Shown here piece by piece: positions 58,888-64,000 of a stretch of DNA of 64,000 nucleotides. Below the pieces are notes generated by a model, which worked only from the letters and a program-made list of their open reading frames with translations, had not been told where the DNA came from and made no database searches. The DNA is taken from positions 46,293,468 to 46,357,467 of the forward strand of contig NC_084838.1 in assembly GCF_033115175.1 (NCBI RefSeq), in the 5' to 3' direction. A program made the translations under genes and the position numbers. The stretch's first letter is position 1, and the number at the start of each line of letters is the position of its first letter. This stretch comes from Lepus europaeus (taxonomy: Eukaryota > Chordata > Mammalia > Lagomorpha > Leporidae).

Positions 58888-59105
58888 ATAGACATAGGCT
58901 CTGGACATGGACTATCTGGGCTTGAATTCCACTTTTTCCATTTACCATCTATGTCTTTCTATGAGATGCTTAAAATCACTGAACTTCAGCTTCCTCACCC
59001 ATAAAATGGGGGAATGCATATGAAAGGTTTCATGAATATTAAATAAGAAAATCTATTTGCCATGCTTGACCTGCAAATACTCAATTTGTGTTATTATCAT
59101 AATTG
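58888..59105 (+). repeat. MIR remnant
   Basis: Forward MIR: ataggctctggacatggac, tatctgggcttgaattcc, cttcagcttcctcacccata, aaatgggggaatgc. Clear order and good length. Confidence 0.75.
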
Positions 59106-59484
59106 CATGATTATGCTGGGGTTGGAAGTGGTTTCCAACCTCTAAACTTTGACCATATGTAAAATCAATAGCCTTGAGCTCTTACAAAATAAAAATACAT
59201 AAGACATCTCTTCTTTTGATCAGATGTTGTTAGAATGAGAAACAAATATTGTCAGAATAAAACACTTTTCAAAGCACTATTTTATTTTTGCCTTAACTAC
59301 TAGAAAACTTAAGAGTACAGTTCAAAGTCAAGAGACTTTGCTGAGAGGCTAAATTCTGTTCTTTTGGTTATTGTTACTCAATCTTTGTGGTTTATCTGTA
59401 ATTGTATAATTCTCATTTGTATTTGCCTTTGAGCTCCCCTTAACTCCTTTTGAAGCAATCAATTAAATCCTTACTTAAGCCTCT
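59106..59484. other. Unassigned background
   Basis: Nothing recognised. Confidence 0.4.
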
Positions 59485-59612
59485 GGAACTCCTACATATT
59501 CCTCTCTTCCCTCCCCTTCCCCCTCCCCTCCCATTCCCCCCCCCCTTCTCTCTTTCTCCTCCTCTCCTCCTCTCCTCTCTTCTCTTCCTCCTCCACCTCC
59601 CCTTTGCTCTAG
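59485..59612. repeat. Polypyrimidine CT-rich tract
   Basis: About 120 nt dominated by C and T, including a C10-class run near 59,537 and CTCCTC words. Pure pyrimidine strands can form triplex-type structures; that is only a possibility. Confidence 0.85.
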
Positions 59613-59819
59613 CATCCAGGAAAAGGATATGTTTGGTTTATTCTATCCTGTCTCCCTGAGAATCTTTTTAAAATTACATATTCCCATGCCAGACACTAGA
59701 GATTCTGATTCTGTAGACCAGGGTAGAACCACAAGTCTGTGTTTTTTAGCAAGTCCTGTTCACCTAGAAAATTTGGATTCAGACAAGACTGTAGCACTCT
59801 TGGAGAAGTAATGGACCAT

Positions 59820-59995
59820 ATGGTACAGTAGGAAAGAGATGGAAATATGTCTGGCTTCAGAAGCAGAGCCAAACATTTTCTGCATGACCTTGAAAATCAT
59901 TCAACCTAAGATTCAGTCTCCTCATCTTTAAAAGAAGGAAACATCTGTAAGTATCTTTTCTGGTTATAAAGGTGCTGGAAAAAATGGAATGAAAC
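59820..59995 (+). repeat. MIR remnant
   Basis: Forward MIR: tatgtctggcttcagaagc, tgcatgaccttgaaaatc, attcagtctcctcatcttta, aaagaaggaaacatctg. Confidence 0.6.
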
Positions 59996-60955
59996 ATAAT
60001 GTATAACAAGAGGAGAAAACATATTAAATAATGTAAGGTATATCTAGTTTCTACAATCCAGGAAAAGAGCAATGTGAATTCTTGGAGGAAAATAGCTGTT
60101 TTGGTTTGAAAATCAAGGCCCTATGGCTGTGACTTCTGACTGCTTCAGATGGAAATAGGAGAGTTGACCCTTGTCAGGACTCATTAAGGGATTGTGAAAT
60201 GAGTTTGGCAGTGGTGCCAGCATTTTAAAAACATAACAGAATGTGTTAGTATGGTATGAGATAGGATAGATAGGAGAGGAAAGGAAAGGAAAAACCAAAC
60301 ATATTGTCCATAGGAAGTTTAAAGTAGGATGTTTAATACAGAAATCTAGTTGGTTTTGTTCTATCCTATATCCTCTCCCAGCTTATTCCTAAATACTTTG
60401 AGTTGTGCTTGTGGATCATACTAAACAATGAAATAAAAAGAGGTGCTGGCCAGGGTGTAGTGCAAAGTGGGGCTGCAAGCACAGTTTCTGTAGGGGAGTT
60501 GTGTGAATGAAGCAGGGATACAGGGCAAGAATATATGCATCTTAATTGTCCTCGAGAATTTGGGAAATTTTAAAAAAATAAGGCATCCTAGAAGCTGAAT
60601 GAGGGAGGTGGGGCAGTCAGTTTGTGGATGCAAGGTTTGTAAGCTATAAAGCAGACTGCCAAGGGTGTGATTTGCAAATATCAAGTTAGCAGTTAACCCT
60701 TCCTTGATTTAGCAACCGCTTTTCTATTTCCCAATTACCTCTACTGGAATCAAAGTCTAAGGATATAATAAACGATACAGTCCTTTTGCCAGCTGCCAGA
60801 TTAACGGATTAGTGTTCTAATATCTGAAAGTCAATTTTGAAATACATTTTTCCCATTTTAACAAAAACAGTGCCCTGCTTAGTAGCAAGATATAGTTCAA
60901 ATAATACCTTCTATGCACTACTGTGTGATATGCTAATGGTTATCAGTTTGTGAGC
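59996..60955. other. Unassigned background
   Basis: No recognised gene or repeat. A short GGAAA repeat lies near 60,270-60,290. Confidence 0.4.
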
Positions 60956-60959
60956 TCGT

Positions 60960-61165
60960 ATCATATGCCAAGGATTATGCTGAGAAGTTTACAGCTATAA
61001 TCTCTCATACTCTAGAACCCTAGTTGAAACGCTCTTGTGGACATATTTTATAGGTTCTTACTGAAGCTCAAAGAGATCAAGCAAATAGCCCCAATTCACT
61101 GAAGTATCAAGGGATTGAAGCAATATTCACATCCAGGTCTCTATAGTCCTTTACTTGCAATTCAG
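60960..61165 (-). repeat. MIR remnant
   Basis: Reverse MIR: atcatatgccaaggattatg, agctataatctctcatac, gaagctcaaagagatcaagc, tcacatccaggtctctatag. Confidence 0.6.
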
Positions 61166-61488
61166 CTCCTAAGGTAACAGATGCTTATATCCCAAGTTTG
61201 GATGGTCATCACCATACAAAATATTGTTTCTAGTAGCAAGCATTGAGCTAAAGGAAAGGGGTGTGCATTACCCTATCACCCTCTGTAGATGCTCTATACC
61301 TCAGCATCTGCATTTTGTATGACTATGTACATTGTGTGTACATTGTGCTTTTCATCTCTGTTGATTCTAGGGAGACTTGGTGAAAAAGTAACTGCTTATT
61401 CTTTTCCCTTTTACATGTTAATTGTCTGGCATACTCCATGAATATATTTGCATTCTGACACCCAAATAACAGTGATTGAGATGAAAAG
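61166..61488. other. Unassigned background
   Basis: Nothing recognised. The phrase acattgtgtgt / acattgtgctt occurs close together near 61,330. Confidence 0.4.
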
Positions 61489-61499
61489 ATCATCATGCT

Positions 61500-61853
61500 G
61501 GCTGGCGCCTTGGCTCAATAGGCTAATCCTCTGCCTTGCGGCGCTGGCACACCGGGTTCTAGTCCTGGTCAGGGCACTGGATTCTGTCCCGGTTGCCCCT
61601 CTTCCAGGCCAGCTCTCTGCTATGGCCCGGGAGTGCAGTGGAGGATGGCCCAAGTGCTTGGGCCCTGCACCCCATGGGAGACCAGGAGAAGCACCTGGCT
61701 CCTGCCTTCAGATCAGCGCAGTGCGCTGCGGCAGCACACCAGCCGCGGCAGCGCACACCAGCCGCGGCGGCCATTGGAGGGTGAACCAACTGCAAAGGAA
61801 GACCTTTCTCTTTGTCTCTCTCTCTCACTGTCCACTCTGCCTGTCAAAAAAAA
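61500..61853 (+). mobile_element. Young CSINE with internal tandem duplication
   Basis: Forward young-type CSINE: head ggctggcgccttggctcaat, duplicated B-box-like segments (ggttctagtcc, then gattctgtccc), and a poly-A tail. Within the body a GC-rich 17-19-bp unit, gcagc(gc)acaccagccgcg, is doubled at 61731-61747 and 61748-61766. TSD atcatcatgct at 61489-61499 and 61854-61864 is perfect. A 143-codon open frame through it is a by-product of the SINE. Confidence 0.96.
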
Positions 61854-61864
61854 ATCATCATGCT

Positions 61865-62600
61865 AAAATGTATTGTTGATTTTACAAGGAATACATAGAA
61901 AATGAATTGTTTCATATATTTTTTATAATTTCAGGGCTAGTGTCAGAGCGGGGTGTATGTATGTGTGTAGGGGAGGTATAACTATCGGAACAATGTTTTC
62001 TTTTTAAATGTTTTGTTAGACAATTAAGAAGGTTAAAGTGAATTTGATCCAGAAATCGTGCTTATATAGAAAGAGGTATTTTCCTTTGGAGAGAGCACAA
62101 TATCCTCTAAATAGCTATTCCCAGATTGTTTACTGTGTGCACTCTGTGAGGACTGAAAGAATGAGGTGACTATAACTAGCTCTCAGAGTGACAGGAATCT
62201 GGGAGATGTTTGCCCCAGTTCTCTCTGACAGGGAATGACAGGAAGAAGTTTGCTCACTGACTATCCAAAACCTTGCTAACTTAGCTGTGCAGGGGATGGC
62301 CTCCTTGTACTTGATTCTTTTCAAAACTGAACTTGGACTGAGGCAGAGGAAGCAGGCAACAGATCTGCTGATTATCAGTGGCTTCTAGCACGTGAGTACT
62401 TGCATCCTGTGGTTCTTCCCAGTCTCCCGGTGTGTCAAAACAATCTGGAATTAGCAAGAGTGTGAACAGATTCACACATTCTACTTTAGCAGCAATTGGA
62501 TTCAACCTTTACAATACACGCTAATCAATCCCTTTTCTTTGAATGAACAAAATCAATTCCTAGCCTCAAGTAGTTTAGTAATAAGAAGGCAGTCAACTAA
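61865..62600. other. Unassigned background
   Basis: No gene or repeat recognised. Confidence 0.4.
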
Positions 62601-62605
62601 AAAGC

Positions 62606-62775
62606 AAGACTGTGATAATGACAACAAAACTTATGGAGTATTTACTCTGTGCCAGGCACATGGGCTTCACAACAGCCCTCTGTGGGTTCTCCTTCCATCA
62701 CCCCCTTCATCATCACCTTCCTCGTCTTACAAATGAGCAAACTGAAGCACCGAGAGGTAAAATTTTCTGCCTGTG
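62606..62775 (-). repeat. MIR remnant, well preserved
   Basis: Reverse MIR: tatggagtatttactctgtg, ccaggcacatgggcttcaca, cttacaaatgagcaaactg, aagcaccgagaggtaaaatt. Confidence 0.8.
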
Positions 62776-63035
62776 GCCCATGTGCCTGGTTCCAGGGGGC
62801 CAAAGGTCCAACTGTCTCTTTCCTCTGTCAGTATAAAAACTACAAAGTGGATCTTTGAATTCTGCTAAAGTGCTTTCACCTTAAAAGCCATGGAAAAAGG
62901 GCTTGGTTACAGCACGCATCTTGAGCACAGTATATATCGAACTATGCTTTCCATTTGTGACAGATCAATTGAAAAATAATGATTTAGAAAGTTGTGGGAT
63001 AGGCACTGGCTTGTATCAACAAGGAGATATTGCTT
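62776..63035. other. Unassigned background
   Basis: Nothing recognised. Confidence 0.4.
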
Positions 63036-63039
63036 AGTG

Positions 63040-63245
63040 GCTGATGGTGAAAATGGGGCCAGATTTCCTAGATTAGAATTTACGTACTACCTATGTCACT
63101 CTGAGGAAGCAACAGAACTTCATGTGTTTTTCTGTTCTCAGGTAAAGTCAGAGACAGCAATAATAATTTCTTCATAGAATGACTACAGGGATTTTGTGAA
63201 TAGGTTGACTCAAATCTATTGAAATAGCACCTAGTACACATGTAA
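63040..63245 (+). repeat. MIR remnant
   Basis: Forward MIR, diverged: agattagaatttacgtacta, ctatgtcactctgaggaagc, gcaataataatttcttcata, agcacctagtacacatgtaa. Confidence 0.5.
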
Positions 63246-63371
63246 AGCTTGAAAAGTTTTATTGTTATAGTTTTACTAACCTGTTAAATAGTTTTTACTT
63301 ATAGTTGTCTAAATGGAAAGAAAAATAAATTATTCTTAAACCATCCTTTTTATGAAATTTGTTCAGATTTT

Positions 63372-63721
63372 TTTTTCTTTTTTTTTTTTTTTTTTGACAG
63401 GCAGAGTAGACAGTGAGAGAGAGACAGAGAGAAAGGTCTTCCTTTTGCCGTTGGTTCACCCTCCAATGGCCGCCGCGGTAGGCGCGCTGCGGCCGGCGCA
63501 CCGCGCTGTTCCGATGGCAGGAGCCAGGTGCTTCTCCTGGTCTCCCCTGGGGTGCAGAGCCCAAACACTTGGGCCATCCTCCACTGCACTCCCTGGCCAC
63601 AGCAGAGAGCTGGCCCGGAAGAGGGGCAACCGGGACAGGATCGGTGCCCCGACCGGGACTAGAACCCGGTGTGCCGGCGCCGCAAGGCGGAGGATTAGCC
63701 TGTTGAGCCACGGCGCCGGCC
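63372..63721 (-). mobile_element. Youngest CSINE, perfect 18-bp TSD
   Basis: Reverse-oriented young-type CSINE. An almost pure T tail (63,364-63,398) is at the left; the right part is CpG-rich and ends in the head ccacggcgccggcc. The duplicated B-box-like region is present. The TSD gaaatttgttcagatttt is identical at 63354-63371 and 63722-63739. High CpG retention and an intact tail point to a recent insertion. Open frames of 129 and 155 codons on opposite strands are both SINE artefacts. Confidence 0.97.
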
Positions 63722-63739
63722 GAAATTTGTTCAGATTTT

Positions 63740-64000
63740 AAAACATTAATAAAAGTACACACAACTTATTCAGGCTTTAATTTAGTTAGCCTTTTTATTC
63801 AAGGAATGAATATATAGTTTTAAAATTTCTTGATGTACTTAATTAATATAACAAATTTGTATTGATTCCCTACTACGTACTGGGAACAATATATTAACAA
63901 CACATTCACAAAATTTGTAGAATCCATGCTCCATGAGAAGTTCTGTATTCTTTTCCACTCTATATCTTTTTAAAAACATTAACATAAAATTATAACTAGC
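63740..64000. other. Unassigned AT-rich end of window
   Basis: Nothing recognised up to the window edge. Confidence 0.4.

Noticed and set aside
61448..61879. 143-codon plus-strand open frame
   Set aside because: It covers a young CSINE almost exactly. The same peptide pattern appears in other CSINEs and on the opposite strand, so it is repeat composition, not a gene.
63450..63720. Local CpG cluster that could be taken for a CpG island promoter
   Set aside because: All of the CpGs are inside the young CSINE.
63295..63762. 155-codon minus-strand and 129-codon plus-strand open frames
   Set aside because: Both run through the youngest CSINE on opposite strands; GC-rich SINE sequence has few stops by chance.
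1..64000. CRISPR arrays, operons, insertion sequences of bacterial type
   Set aside because: No regularly spaced repeats or prokaryotic gene organisation; every repeat signature is mammalian.

Overview
The window is mammalian nuclear DNA from a lagomorph, most likely rabbit (Oryctolagus cuniculus). The diagnostic evidence is about 22 copies of the lagomorph C-repeat SINE (CSINE). These are tRNA-headed, about 330 bp long, have a B-box-like ggttctagtcc, a CT-rich 3' end and an (AAATA)n or poly-A tail, and many keep exact target-site duplications (TSDs). LINE-1 3' ends that share aaatataaatttccaaagta are consistent with rabbit L1. I see no bacterial or viral gene and no recognisable host protein-coding gene. 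The longest open frames lie in SINE or L1 sequence, or look random. The window reads as intergenic or deep-intronic DNA.

Layout. 1-14.5 kb is AT-rich background with scattered CSINEs, a large (CCTT)n microsatellite and old MIR fragments. At 14,498-14,933 there is a solo LTR with a perfect 6-bp TSD. 15-25 kb holds old L2/MIR remnants, five CSINEs, a (TG)12 repeat and a possible short inverted-repeat transposon. 25.4-33.6 kb is a cluster of minus-strand L1 pieces, the last a 4.4-kb element with ORF2, ORF1-side and 5'UTR sequence but a missing middle. 35-37 kb looks like an ancient antisense ERVL-type remnant with a younger CSINE in it. 38.8 kb contains a 33-nt interval with good splice signals, a candidate microexon. 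40.5-49.1 kb is one old minus-strand L1 of about 6 kb, interrupted by five later insertions: another L1, an LTR and three CSINEs. 49-54 kb is mostly unassigned. 54.1-55.1 kb is a minus-strand L1 3'UTR. 55-64 kb holds an L2, several MIRs, a polypyrimidine tract and four CSINEs, the last two of a young CpG-rich type.

How the parts relate. Nesting gives a relative chronology: MIR/L2 and the ERVL-like remnant, then old L1s, then the nested L1, LTR and older CSINEs, then the young CSINEs at 46.4, 61.5 and 63.4 kb. Every L1 I can orient with confidence is on the minus strand. Together with the plus-strand candidate exon, this would fit the intron of a gene transcribed left to right. That is an inference, not something the sequence proves. 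The most useful points for a second look are the candidate microexon, a SINE carrying a 33-bp segment that resembles DNA 885 bp upstream, the nested L1, a 15-bp perfect hairpin inside that L1, and the solo LTR.
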